From positions 1 to 33,568 of the forward strand of contig CAJPFO010000179.1 of the NCBI GenBank assembly GCA_905339255.1: DNA of 33,568 nucleotides, written 5' to 3'. The first letter of the stretch is position 1. Each line of letters begins with the position of its first letter. The notes below the pieces were generated by a model. The model was given only the letters and a program-made list of their open reading frames with translations, was not told the origin of the DNA and made no database searches. Of the stretch, positions 1 to 7,389 are shown one piece after another. This DNA comes from Myxococcaceae bacterium. GTDB lineage: Bacteria; Myxococcota_A; UBA9160. Both the position numbers and the translations under genes were made by a program.

Positions 1-28
1 GCGAGCCGGGGGCAGGCCCCCGGCTCGC
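1..28. terminator. Strong GC hairpin, likely terminator of an upstream gene
   Basis: Bases 1-12 pair perfectly with bases 17-28 around a CAGG loop. The following bases (GCTTCAGG) contain no T run, so this is not a textbook intrinsic terminator. It lies 50 bases before the first gene and probably ends transcription from a gene left of the window. Confidence 0.5.
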
Positions 29-77
29 GCTTCAGGAACCCAAGGCGCGAACGGCGCGCAGAGGAGGAAGCGAGACG

Positions 78-803
78 ATGCGACGCAGCATCTCCCCGTG
101 GATCTTGGCCGGCATCGCGTTCTCGTTCGCAGCGGCAGCCGAGGCCGCACCGATCGCGATCGGCGGCGTGGACGCCCGAAGTGAGTACGGCTACTCGGCG
201 GGCCCCCCGCTCGGCGTCTACAGCTTCGCCGATACGGCGACGCTCGAGGCCGGGACCGTCACGACCAGCGACCTCTCCGGAATGATCGGCGGGCGCATCA
301 CCCTCGAGCTCATGCTCGATACGACGAGCTTCGTCCCGGCCACGGGCTCGGTCCTCGACGCCACGTTCATCGGCACCGGGCCTGGTTCCGAGGTCGTGAT
401 CTGGGATTCGACCCAGACGACGGTGCTGCTCTCGTTCGACGCGAGCTTCGTCGAGGTCACACAGATCGGCTTCGCGAACGGAAGCCGCATCACGATGGGC
501 GACAACACGCTCGCCTCGGTAGGCGTGAGCTCGCTGCTCACGGTCACCGGCGGAACCCGCGCGGGCGACGTCGGCGGAATCGGTACGGCGGCCGCACTCC
601 GGCTCCAGTTGAACCGGCCGATCCCGGCGCTCACGCCGGTCAACCAGGCCGGATATTGGAGCACGCCGTCGATCACGGTCGGGAATGGCTACGCGCCGCT
701 CTCGGCCTCGAACTGGGATCTCCTGATCGTGCCCGAGCCCGGAACCCTGCTCCTCCTCGGAGCCGGCCTCGCAGGGCTCGCTGCCACGCTTAGGAGGCGT
801 TAG
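78..803 (+). CDS. PEP-CTERM sorting-domain exported protein
   Basis: This 241-residue protein has an N-terminal signal peptide (basic MRRS start, hydrophobic stretch, cleavage near AEAAP at about residue 24). Its C-terminus is a classic PEP-CTERM tail: VPEPGT, a hydrophobic helix and a final RRR. In the known system an exosortase recognises this tail and processes the protein at the envelope; no exosortase gene is in the window. The central 190 residues are Ser/Thr/Gly-rich and probably beta-rich, and I recognise no enzymatic domain. The ATG is well placed behind a GGAGGAAG site at 61-68. It lies upstream of a dockerin/cohesin-like pair on the same strand, so this end of the window is an exported-protein cluster. 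The sorting tail is certain; the function is unknown. Confidence 0.9.
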   Translation: MRRSISPWILAGIAFSFAAAAEAAPIAIGGVDARSEYGYSAGPPLGVYSFADTATLEAGTVTTSDLSGMIGGRITLELMLDTTSFVPATGSVLDATFIGTGPGSEVVIWDSTQTTVLLSFDASFVEVTQIGFANGSRITMGDNTLASVGVSSLLTVTGGTRAGDVGGIGTAAALRLQLNRPIPALTPVNQAGYWSTPSITVGNGYAPLSASNWDLLIVPEPGTLLLLGAGLAGLAATLRRR

Positions 804-847
804 CGAGCCCAGCGCCTCCCGCGGCAGCGGGATCGATCGAAGTACCG

Positions 848-883
848 CCCCGGCTACCCCTCAAATGTGGGGAGTGGCCGGGG
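848..883. terminator. Imperfect hairpin between PEP-CTERM and dockerin genes
   Basis: CCCCGGC at 848-854 pairs with GCCGGGG at 877-883, and an inner CCCC/GGGG helix (857-860 with 869-872) closes an 8-base loop. There is no T run. The ATG at 865 lies in the loop, which argues against it as the start of the next gene and favours GTG 901. Confidence 0.4.
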
Positions 884-900
884 CGAACCACATCCGGGAC

Positions 901-2703
901 GTGAACGTGCCGCCGAGGTCGATCCGCACGGCGTTGCTCTTCTCGGGCTTTCTCGGCTCCGCCGCCGCCGCCTCCGCGCTGCTCGCCGGAGACCTCGACG
1001 GCGATGGCAGCGTCGGCGCGAACGACGAGGCGCTCCTCGCGAGTTTCTATGGCTCCGCCGAATCCGATCCCGGCTACGCCGCCGCGGGAGACCTGGACGG
1101 CGATGGCGTGATCGGGGTTCGCGACCTGGCGAGACTCGGCGCGGCATGGGGCACGAGTGGGGGGCCCGTCGACACGACGCCACCGAGCCTCCGCGTCACG
1201 CTCAACGACATCCCCGACGACATGGACGACCTCCTGGTGGCGCCGCCGGGGGGGTTCGACATCACGATCGAGTTCGACGCGGGCGATGGAAGCGTGATCG
1301 ACCCCGCGAGCCTCGTGGTGCTGCCGAGCCTTCCGATCGCCGGAGACCCCGCCTTTGGAGACCTCGCCGCACACTTCGAGGTCGGGCAGCGGCGTGCCGT
1401 CTGGCGGGTTCCCGCGGATCCGACACTCGGTCGCACCACGCATGCGCTGCTCGCACAGGTGAGAGACGCCGCCGGAAATCCTGCCGTCTCGCTCTATCAG
1501 TACGCCGTACGCGATTTTCCGTACCAGCGCCCGCCGCTCGGGAACCCGCAGCGGATCTTTCTCGACTTCGATCGGAACCGGAGTCTCGGCCCCGACGTCG
1601 ATTTCCTCGAGGATCTGAGACGCTACGGGCTCAGCACGACTTCGGCTCCCTCCCTCGAATCCGAGATGCGAGCGCGGCTGGTCGCCGAGATCGTGAAGCG
1701 AACGCAGGCCTTCTACGGCTGGAACGCCGACGGAACTCCCGGAGAAGATCCGGTCGGCATCTCATTCTCCGCGACACCTCCCGCGCCACCGTACTCGCGC
1801 CTGTGCGTGGGCGGCGAATCTTCGCTCGGCTCGATCTTCCTCGGCGCGGCGCTTCTCGACGTCGGCAACTCGAACGAAGCCTCCGACGAATGTGCCTCGG
1901 GAGGTCAGTACGGCGTTTTTCCCCAGGCGATCGCCGCGCTCTGGCCGAACAGCGCGTCGTACCAGGCGGCCTTCCACCCGCTCGATCCGTCCGTCGGAGG
2001 GATTCCGGTCGGCTCGCATCCTCTCGACGCCAGCGTGACGAGCCCTTCGTTCGATCCAGCGACGGCGAGTGCCGAGGAGATCGCGAGGCATTCGCAGATC
2101 GAGAATGCCGTCGACGCATTCGCGCAGGGCGTCGCCAGCGCGGTCGCCCACGAGACGGGCCACATGCTCGGCCTCGTCGCGCATGGTGCCGCGCCGGGGG
2201 GGCTTTTCGGCGGCACGAGCGGATCGGCGACCGATCACAACCTCGCGGCCGGTGGATCCGTTCCCGTCGAGAACTACCTGATGAACGCCGGCGGTTCGTT
2301 CACCTTCAGCGAGCTCACCGGACGGGACGGCAAAGCGCTGCCGATCTTCCGGCCGCTCAACTGGGCCTACCTCCACGACCGCGTCGTGCTCGATTCGCGG
2401 GTGACGGGCCTCTTCCCGCCCCCGACGCTCTCTTCGATCTCCCCCAACCCGATCGTCGTCGCGCCGGGGGGGAGCGCCACCGTCACGTTCCACGGAAGCG
2501 GGTTTCTCGAAACTCCCTCGATCCAGCTCCGCATCGAGGGAGACCCGACACCCAATGCGCTGCTCTCGGAGACGCTCCTCGATGGTGGGACGGTCGGTGG
2601 CGTGATCCACTCCGTCCTCGTTCCTCCCGGTCTCTACGACGTCGAGATCACCAATGGCGACGGCCAAGTGTTGCTCGCTCCCGACGCCCTGGAGGTGCAA
2701 TGA
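901..2703 (+). CDS. Secreted dockerin-containing metalloprotease-like protein with IPT/TIG domain
   Basis: This is a multidomain exported protein of about 600 residues. From GTG 901 it begins with a signal peptide (RSIRTALLFSGFL, then Ala-rich to about residue 28). Two dockerin-type calcium loops follow (DLDGDGSVGAND and DLDGDGVIGVRD), spaced as in a type I-like dockerin. The middle carries a zincin signature, HETGHMLGLVAHG, followed about 50 residues later by a possible Met-turn (NYLMNAGG). The C-terminal 90 residues look like an IPT/TIG Ig-like domain (SSISPNPIVVAPGG, then a GSGF turn). A peptidase that binds a cohesin partner is the inferred role. In canonical metzincins the third His is 6 residues after the second; here that position is Ala and His comes one later, so activity is uncertain. 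An in-frame ATG at 865 gives 12 more residues but sits in a hairpin loop. The stop overlaps the start of the cohesin-like gene. Confidence 0.8.
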   Translation: MNVPPRSIRTALLFSGFLGSAAAASALLAGDLDGDGSVGANDEALLASFYGSAESDPGYAAAGDLDGDGVIGVRDLARLGAAWGTSGGPVDTTPPSLRVTLNDIPDDMDDLLVAPPGGFDITIEFDAGDGSVIDPASLVVLPSLPIAGDPAFGDLAAHFEVGQRRAVWRVPADPTLGRTTHALLAQVRDAAGNPAVSLYQYAVRDFPYQRPPLGNPQRIFLDFDRNRSLGPDVDFLEDLRRYGLSTTSAPSLESEMRARLVAEIVKRTQAFYGWNADGTPGEDPVGISFSATPPAPPYSRLCVGGESSLGSIFLGAALLDVGNSNEASDECASGGQYGVFPQAIAALWPNSASYQAAFHPLDPSVGGIPVGSHPLDASVTSPSFDPATASAEEIARHSQIENAVDAFAQGVASAVAHETGHMLGLVAHGAAPGGLFGGTSGSATDHNLAAGGSVPVENYLMNAGGSFTFSELTGRDGKALPIFRPLNWAYLHDRVVLDSRVTGLFPPPTLSSISPNPIVVAPGGSATVTFHGSGFLETPSIQLRIEGDPTPNALLSETLLDGGTVGGVIHSVLVPPGLYDVEITNGDGQVLLAPDALEVQ

Positions 2704-3191
2704 AGCGGGCACTCCTGCTCGCGCTCGTCTGCGTTGGCCTCCTCGGTTCGGATTGCCAGGGGGGAGCGGTCGGAACACCGAGTCTGTGGCTCGATCCGCC
2801 GCTCGCGAGCCTCACGGAGGGTTCCGTCGTGAGCGTCGACGTGCTCGTCGTGACGGCGTCGGCGTCGATCCAGGCGTACGACCTCGGCGTGCAGGTTTCC
2901 CCGCCGATCCTCGTACCGTTCGCCATCGAGCCGCATCCGGATTTCGACGACGACGGGGTACTCTTCCGTCCGCCCGCGTTCGACGTCGCGGGGGCGAGCG
3001 CGACGGGGGCCGTCGACGTCCGACACGGAGCCGCCGCGAGCGGCACGGTTCGTCTCCTCCGCGTCCGGCTCTGGGCCGCCGCGAGCGGTGTCGCGGAAGT
3101 ACGCCTCTCCGGCGATGGAATCGTGGGCCCGGATGGCTCGCTCGTCGTCAGCCCCTCGGCCGTCGCGACGATCCAGGTCACGCCCCCCTGA
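2700..3191 (+). CDS. Cohesin-like domain exported protein
   Basis: This 163-residue protein is an N-terminal hydrophobic export signal followed by one beta-rich domain. The signal (MKRALLLALVCVGLLG) ends at a Cys, but the residue before it is Asp (GSDC), a poor lipobox, so lipoprotein status is doubtful. The domain has the alternating strand pattern of cohesins: SLTEGSVVSVDVLVV near the start, a central IQAYDLGVQV strand, and a final GVAEVRLSGDGIV...ATIQV segment. The ATG overlaps the stop of the dockerin gene (ATGA) and has a GGAGGTG site just upstream, so the two should be co-translated. An adjacent dockerin protein and cohesin-like protein suggest a binding pair. The cohesin call rests on pattern recognition; another immunoglobulin-like or carbohydrate-binding fold is possible. 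Confidence 0.65.
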   Translation: MKRALLLALVCVGLLGSDCQGGAVGTPSLWLDPPLASLTEGSVVSVDVLVVTASASIQAYDLGVQVSPPILVPFAIEPHPDFDDDGVLFRPPAFDVAGASATGAVDVRHGAAASGTVRLLRVRLWAAASGVAEVRLSGDGIVGPDGSLVVSPSAVATIQVTPP

Positions 3192-3254
3192 GCGAGCGAC
3201 GGCGTCGCGTGCGCCTGCGCGCTGCGGGAAACCCTGGCCGAGCGTCCCGGTCGT

Positions 3255-3283
3255 TTGCCGGCGCATCCCCCTTTCGTTAGTTT
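3255..3283 (+). promoter_or_regulatory. Candidate promoter of meaA
   Basis: TTGCCG (3255-3260) and TAGTTT (3278-3283) are separated by 17 bases and lie 28 bases before the chosen ATG. Each box matches the sigma-70 consensus only partly, but the TAnnnT context resembles other upstream regions in the window. Confidence 0.3.
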
Positions 3284-3311
3284 CGACGCGGACTTGCGAG
3301 AAAGGGCGGGA

Positions 3312-5285
3312 ATGGCCGAGCGCGAGCAGCCGTGGGTCTTCCGAACCTACTCGGGGCACAGCTCCGCGAAGGCGAGCAACGAGCTCTACCGAACCAATCT
3401 CGCCAAGGGGCAGACGGGGCTCTCGGTGGCCTTCGATCTGCCGACCCAGACCGGCTACGACTCCGATCACCCGCTCGCCCGCGGCGAGGTCGGGAAGGTC
3501 GGTGTCCCGATCTCGCACCTCGACGACATGACCACGCTCTTCGAGGGCATCCCGCTCGACCGCATGAACACGTCGATGACGATCAACGCGACGGCGGCCT
3601 GGCTCCTCGCGCTCTACGTCGCGGCCGCGGAGCGCCAGGGCGTGAGCCCGAAGTCGCTCTCTGGGACGACGCAGAACGACATCGTGAAGGAATATCTCTC
3701 GCGCGGCACCTACGTCTTCCCGCCCGAGCCTTCGATGCGCCTCGCGAGCGACATCGTCGCCTACACCGTCGAAGCGATCCCGCGCTGGAACCCGATCAAC
3801 GTCTGCTCGTACCACCTCCAGGAGGCCGGGGCCACGCCGGTGCAGGAGATCGCCTACGCCATGGCGACGGCGATCGCGGTCCTCGACACCGTCAAAAGCC
3901 GGCCCGACGTGACGAAGCAGGCGATCCCGAAGGTCGTCGGCCGGATCTCGTTCTTCGTGAACGCCGGGATCCGCTTCGTCGAAGAAGTCTGCAAGGTCCG
4001 TGCGATGACGGAGCTCTGGGACGAGCTCACCCGCGAGCGTTATGGGGTCGAGGATCCGAAGGCCCGGCTCTTCCGCTACGGCGTGCAGGTCAATAGCCTC
4101 GGGCTCACGGAAGCACAGCCCGAGAACAACGTGATCCGGATCGTCCTCGAGGCGCTCGGAGTGACCCTCGGCCGCCGGGCGCGCTGCCGCGCGCTCCAGC
4201 TCCCGGCCTGGAACGAAGCGCTCGGCCTGCCACGCAAATGGGACCAGCAATGGTCGCTCCGCATCCAGCAGATCCTCGCCTACGAGACCGACCTGCTCGA
4301 GTACGGGGATCTCTTCGACGGCTCGGCCGTGATCGAGGGCCGGACCCGTGAGCTCCGCGACGCCGCGCGCGAGGAGCTCGATCGCGTGCTCGGCATGGGA
4401 GGCGCCGTCGCCGCCGTCGAGAACGCCTACATGAAGCAGCGGCTCGTCGAGTCGCATACGGCGCGCGTTCGTGCGATCGAGGACGGATCGCTCCGCGTGG
4501 TCGGCCTCAACTGTTTCCGCGAAGCCGAGCCCTCCCCCCTCGGCACCGGAAGCGGAGCGATTCTCAAGGTCGACGAGAGCGCCGAGCGCGAACAGGTCGC
4601 GCGGCTCGATGCATTCCGGCGGCGGCGCAACGCCGAGGAGGCGCGAGCGGCGCTCCGGAATCTCGAAGACGTGGTCGCAGCGGGCGGAAACGTCATGCCG
4701 CCCTCGATCCGCGCCGCACATGCGGGGGTCACGACCGGCGAGTGGACCGATGCGCTCCGGCGGCTCTTCGGCGAGTACCGTGCGCCGACCGGCGTCGTGG
4801 CGAGGCGATCCGAACGGGCGGGAGACGCCACCTCGCGGATCCGCGAGCGCGTCCACGCCCTCTCCGAAAGGCTCGGGCGCCCGCTCAAGATCCTGGTGGG
4901 AAAGCCCGGCCTCGACGGGCACAGCAACGGCGCGGAGCAAATCGCCGTGAAGGCGCGCGACGTCGGGATGGAGGTGGTCTACGAGGGGATCCGGCTCTCG
5001 CCGAGCGAGATCGCGCAATCGGCGCGGGACGAGGGCGTCCACGTGATCGGCCTCTCGATCCTTTCGGGATCGCACGGCGTGCTCGTGAAGGACGTCCTCG
5101 ACCAGCTCCGCAAGGAAGGCCTCGCCGAGGTCCCGGTCGTCGTCGGCGGCATCATTCCCGAAGAGGATGCCGAGGAACTCCGGCGCGCCGGGGTGCGCCG
5201 CGTCTACACGCCGAAGGATTTCGACCTCGGGCGAATCATGGACGAGGTCGTCGACGTGGTCGCGGAGTCCGCCGCTGCCGCCTGA
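3312..5285 (+). CDS. meaA: Ethylmalonyl-CoA mutase (MeaA family), adenosylcobalamin-dependent
   Basis: MeaA-type mutases carry out a radical carbon-skeleton rearrangement of ethylmalonyl-CoA to methylsuccinyl-CoA in acetyl-CoA assimilation. The protein is 657 residues from ATG 3312. The TIM-barrel substrate domain begins with FRTYSGHSSAKASNELY and GQTGLSVAFDLPTQTGYD and includes NTSMTINATAAW, GTTQNDIVKEY and NVCSYHLQEAGATP. The C-terminal B12 domain has the DxHxxG motif at about 535-540 (DGHSNG, with His537 as the cobalt lower ligand), followed by GLSILSGSH and VVVGGIIP. Substrate and B12 domains are in one chain, as in MeaA. ATG 3312 follows AAAGGGCGGG and starts where the family does; an ATG at 3255 adds 19 unconserved residues. 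Its chaperone MeaB follows at once, and a cobalamin adenosyltransferase converges from the other side. No crotonyl-CoA carboxylase/reductase is in view, so a related acyl-CoA substrate cannot be excluded. Confidence 0.93.
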   Translation: MAEREQPWVFRTYSGHSSAKASNELYRTNLAKGQTGLSVAFDLPTQTGYDSDHPLARGEVGKVGVPISHLDDMTTLFEGIPLDRMNTSMTINATAAWLLALYVAAAERQGVSPKSLSGTTQNDIVKEYLSRGTYVFPPEPSMRLASDIVAYTVEAIPRWNPINVCSYHLQEAGATPVQEIAYAMATAIAVLDTVKSRPDVTKQAIPKVVGRISFFVNAGIRFVEEVCKVRAMTELWDELTRERYGVEDPKARLFRYGVQVNSLGLTEAQPENNVIRIVLEALGVTLGRRARCRALQLPAWNEALGLPRKWDQQWSLRIQQILAYETDLLEYGDLFDGSAVIEGRTRELRDAAREELDRVLGMGGAVAAVENAYMKQRLVESHTARVRAIEDGSLRVVGLNCFREAEPSPLGTGSGAILKVDESAEREQVARLDAFRRRRNAEEARAALRNLEDVVAAGGNVMPPSIRAAHAGVTTGEWTDALRRLFGEYRAPTGVVARRSERAGDATSRIRERVHALSERLGRPLKILVGKPGLDGHSNGAEQIAVKARDVGMEVVYEGIRLSPSEIAQSARDEGVHVIGLSILSGSHGVLVKDVLDQLRKEGLAEVPVVVGGIIPEEDAEELRRAGVRRVYTPKDFDLGRIMDEVVDVVAESAAAA

Positions 5286-6255
5286 TCTCGCCGCGCGCCT
5301 GCTCGCGCGCGAGCGCGACGCGGTGCCCGAGGCGATGAACCTCGTCGACGACTCGCGGCCCGGTCGCCGGGAGCAGGCGCTCGCACTGCTCGACCAGCTC
5401 GAGAGCGAGACTCCCGCTCCCGGAGCCCCGCGGATCGGTCTCACGGGAGCGCCGGGCGCGGGCAAGTCGACGCTGGTCGACGCGCTGCTGCGCGAGCTCC
5501 GCCGTCGCGGCCGGAGCGTCGGGATCGTCGCCGTCGATCCCTCGAGCGCGAAGAGCGGCGGGGCGCTCCTCGGAGACCGGGTCCGCGTGCGTGCGAGCGC
5601 CGGCGATCCGGAGGTCTTTTTCCGATCGATGGCGGCGCGCGAGCGGCTCGGCGGGCTCGCCGATGCGACGCGAGCCGGCGTCACCGTCCTCGCCGCCGTC
5701 TTCGACGTCGTGCTGGTCGAGACCGTCGGAGTCGGTCAGTCGGAATCCGACGTCTCGCGTCTTGCCGACACGCTCGTCTATGTCGCCCAGCCCGGAGCCG
5801 GCGACCTGCTCCAGTTCATGAAGGCGGGGCTTCTCGAGCTTCCCGACATCTTCGCGGTGAACAAGGCCGACCAGGGTGCGGCGGCGAGGCGGACGGCCCT
5901 CGAGCTCGAGGCGGGGCTCGGGCTCGGCGAGCGCGAGGCTTCGCAATGGACGCCTCCCGTCGTGCTCGTCTCGGCGCGGGACGGGCTCGGAATCCGCGAG
6001 CTCTCCGACGCGATCGATTCGCATTTCGCGAGTCTCGTCGAAAGCGGGGAGCTCGCTCTTCGCCGACGCCGCGGAGCCGACGCCTTCGTGATCGAAGCGC
6101 TCGAACGCCGCTACGGAAGCTTCGGCCTCGACCGGATCGGCGGTCGCGGCGCGCTCGAGAGGCGCCTTCGCGTCGAACCTTCCGCTGCCCGCTACGGCAT
6201 CGTCGCTGCGCTCGCGCGCGAAATCGAGGAGGCGCTCGCAAAGCCGCGCGGATGA
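5275..6255 (+). CDS. meaB: MeaB/ArgK-family G-protein chaperone of the B12 mutase
   Basis: MeaB-type GTPases gate loading of intact adenosylcobalamin onto acyl-CoA mutases and protect them from inactivation. The protein shows the P-loop GAPGAGKS (about residues 58-65), AVDPSSAKSGGALLGDRVR, the switch segment DVVLVETVGVGQSE and the guanine-specificity motif NKADQG. The family's N-terminal helix is visible as DLAARLLARERDAVPEAMNLVDD-like sequence. No ATG, GTG or TTG precedes that helix except an ATG at 5167 deep inside meaA. CTG 5275, seven bases after GGAG (5264-5267), would encode it and overlaps the meaA stop by 11 bases. GTG 5323 or ATG 5335 are conservative alternatives that cut into the helix. 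It forms an operon with meaA. Function is secure; the start is inferred. Confidence 0.9.
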   Translation: MPPDLAARLLARERDAVPEAMNLVDDSRPGRREQALALLDQLESETPAPGAPRIGLTGAPGAGKSTLVDALLRELRRRGRSVGIVAVDPSSAKSGGALLGDRVRVRASAGDPEVFFRSMAARERLGGLADATRAGVTVLAAVFDVVLVETVGVGQSESDVSRLADTLVYVAQPGAGDLLQFMKAGLLELPDIFAVNKADQGAAARRTALELEAGLGLGEREASQWTPPVVLVSARDGLGIRELSDAIDSHFASLVESGELALRRRRGADAFVIEALERRYGSFGLDRIGGRGALERRLRVEPSAARYGIVAALAREIEEALAKPRG

Positions 6256-6271
6256 AGCTGCGACCGCCGGA

Positions 6272-6829
6272 TCAGCGTGGCCGGAGCACCCACTCGGGCT
6301 CGCGTACGCCCTCGCGGCGATTCTCGATGCGGCCGAGCACGAAGAGGAGATCCGAAAGGCGGTTCAGGTAACGGAGCAGCGCTTCGGAGAGCGGCTCGTC
6401 ACGATGCAGCGCCACGGCCCGTCGCTCGGCGCGGCGACAGATCGTCCGAGCGAGTTGGAAGGCGGCGGCGGGCGCCGACCCACCGGGAAGGATGAAGCGC
6501 GCGAGCGGCGGAAGCTCGGCTTCGAGGGCGTCGATCTGCTTCTCGAGGCCCTCGACGTCGGAATCGGACGGCTCGGGAATCCCGGCCTTCGCCCGATGCG
6601 AGGCCTCGGGCGTCGCGAGGTACGAGCCGAGCGAGAAGAGCGTGGCCTGGAGCTCTTCGACGAGGTTCCGCACGTCCGCCTGGCGCGACGCTGCGGACGC
6701 CACTCCGAGGCTCGCGTTGAGCTCGTCGACCGCACCGTAGGCCTCGACGCGGAGCGCGTCCTTGCCCACGCGCTCACCGCCGAAGAGGTCCGTCTCCCCG
6801 CGATCGCCGCGTCGCGTGTAGATCTTCAC
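6272..6829 (-). CDS. Cob(I)alamin adenosyltransferase, PduO type
   Basis: The enzyme transfers the adenosyl group of ATP to cob(I)alamin, making the cofactor that MeaA needs. The 185-residue protein is full length for the PduO family. It begins KIYTRRGDRGETDLFGG, followed by RVGKDALRVEAYGAVDELNA, which forms the ATP site. Near the C-terminus are the conserved RTICRRAERRAV and YLNRLSDLLFVLGR segments with B12-contacting residues. The start is GTG, overlapping the stop of the CcmH-like gene by four bases, so it is the last gene of a three-gene operon with cysE. It converges on meaB with a 16-base gap. Adenosyltransferase, mutase and chaperone together form a complete cofactor supply and delivery set. 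Confidence 0.93.
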   Translation of the reverse strand: MKIYTRRGDRGETDLFGGERVGKDALRVEAYGAVDELNASLGVASAASRQADVRNLVEELQATLFSLGSYLATPEASHRAKAGIPEPSDSDVEGLEKQIDALEAELPPLARFILPGGSAPAAAFQLARTICRRAERRAVALHRDEPLSEALLRYLNRLSDLLFVLGRIENRREGVREPEWVLRPR

Positions 6830-7389
6830 GCCCCGTTCCTCGCGCGCCGGAACTCCTGCTCGATCTCGCGCTCGAGCTCGGGATCGAGTGGCGGCGCGGG
6901 CTCCGGCGGATCGGCGACCGAGGGCGTGCGCTGGCGGCGCAAGAAGACCGCGAGGAACGCGCCGCCCGCTACGACGGCGACGATCGGGAGCAGATACGCC
7001 GCGAGGCCGAATCCGCTCGCTCGCGGCCTTTGCAGCATCTCGTCTCCGAAGCGATCGAGAAGCTGCGCCATCACTTCCTCACGTGAGCGTCCCGCTTTCG
7101 CTTGGGCGACGATCCATTGGCGAAGCTCGGTCGCCTGCGGGCTCGGACAGTCGGGGAGCGCGCGGCCCGGGCAATAGGGGCTCATCAGCTCGTTCGCCAT
7201 CCGGTAGCCCCAGTCCGCTTCTTCGGCGCGGGCTTGGGTCGCGACGACGACGCTCGAGAGAAGGAGCGAGAAGACCGCGAGTGCAATCGCTCGCGTCGCC
7301 CCCGATCGCGCGACGAACCGACGTCGAACGAGAGCGCCGTCCGCGGCACACCCGGTGACGCCTGCTCGCTTCGTGACGGATCCGGGCAT
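6826..7389 (-). CDS. CcmH/NrfF-like cytochrome c maturation protein, variant cysteine motif
   Basis: CcmH proteins are membrane-anchored thiol reductants that prepare apocytochrome c for haem attachment. This 187-residue protein has an N-terminal signal/TM segment (ALAVFSLLLSSVVVA, ending ARAEE), then a CcmH-like three-helix domain (ELRQWIVAQAKAGRSREEVMAQL and RFGDEMLQRP). A TM helix (AAYLLPIVAVVAGGAFLAVFL) and an acidic cytoplasmic tail follow. The usual CxxC is replaced by two Cys seven residues apart (YCPGRALPDCPS). ATG 7389 overlaps the cysE stop by one base (TGATG). No other ccm gene is nearby, so it is an orphan in an operon with serine acetyltransferase and cobalamin adenosyltransferase. 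The CcmH fold is likely; a role in cytochrome maturation is inferred. Confidence 0.75.
   Translation of the reverse strand: MPGSVTKRAGVTGCAADGALVRRRFVARSGATRAIALAVFSLLLSSVVVATQARAEEADWGYRMANELMSPYCPGRALPDCPSPQATELRQWIVAQAKAGRSREEVMAQLLDRFGDEMLQRPRASGFGLAAYLLPIVAVVAGGAFLAVFLRRQRTPSVADPPEPAPPLDPELEREIEQEFRRARNGA

Noticed and set aside
865-900. ATG 865 as start of the dockerin protein
   Set aside because: It lies in a hairpin loop and adds residues with no signal-peptide character; GTG 901 gives a better signal peptide.
2700-3191. Lipoprotein signal in the cohesin-like protein
   Set aside because: Asp precedes the Cys, a poor lipobox; left as an open possibility only.
3312-5285. Methylmalonyl-CoA mutase large subunit
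   Set aside because: The single-chain architecture and motifs fit MeaA more closely; no small subunit gene is present.
2634-5684. A 1016-codon open frame on the - strand opposite meaA
   Set aside because: It is antisense to a clearly conserved enzyme, has Arg/Asp/Glu-rich composition without motifs, and is explained by the rarity of stop codons in GC-rich DNA.
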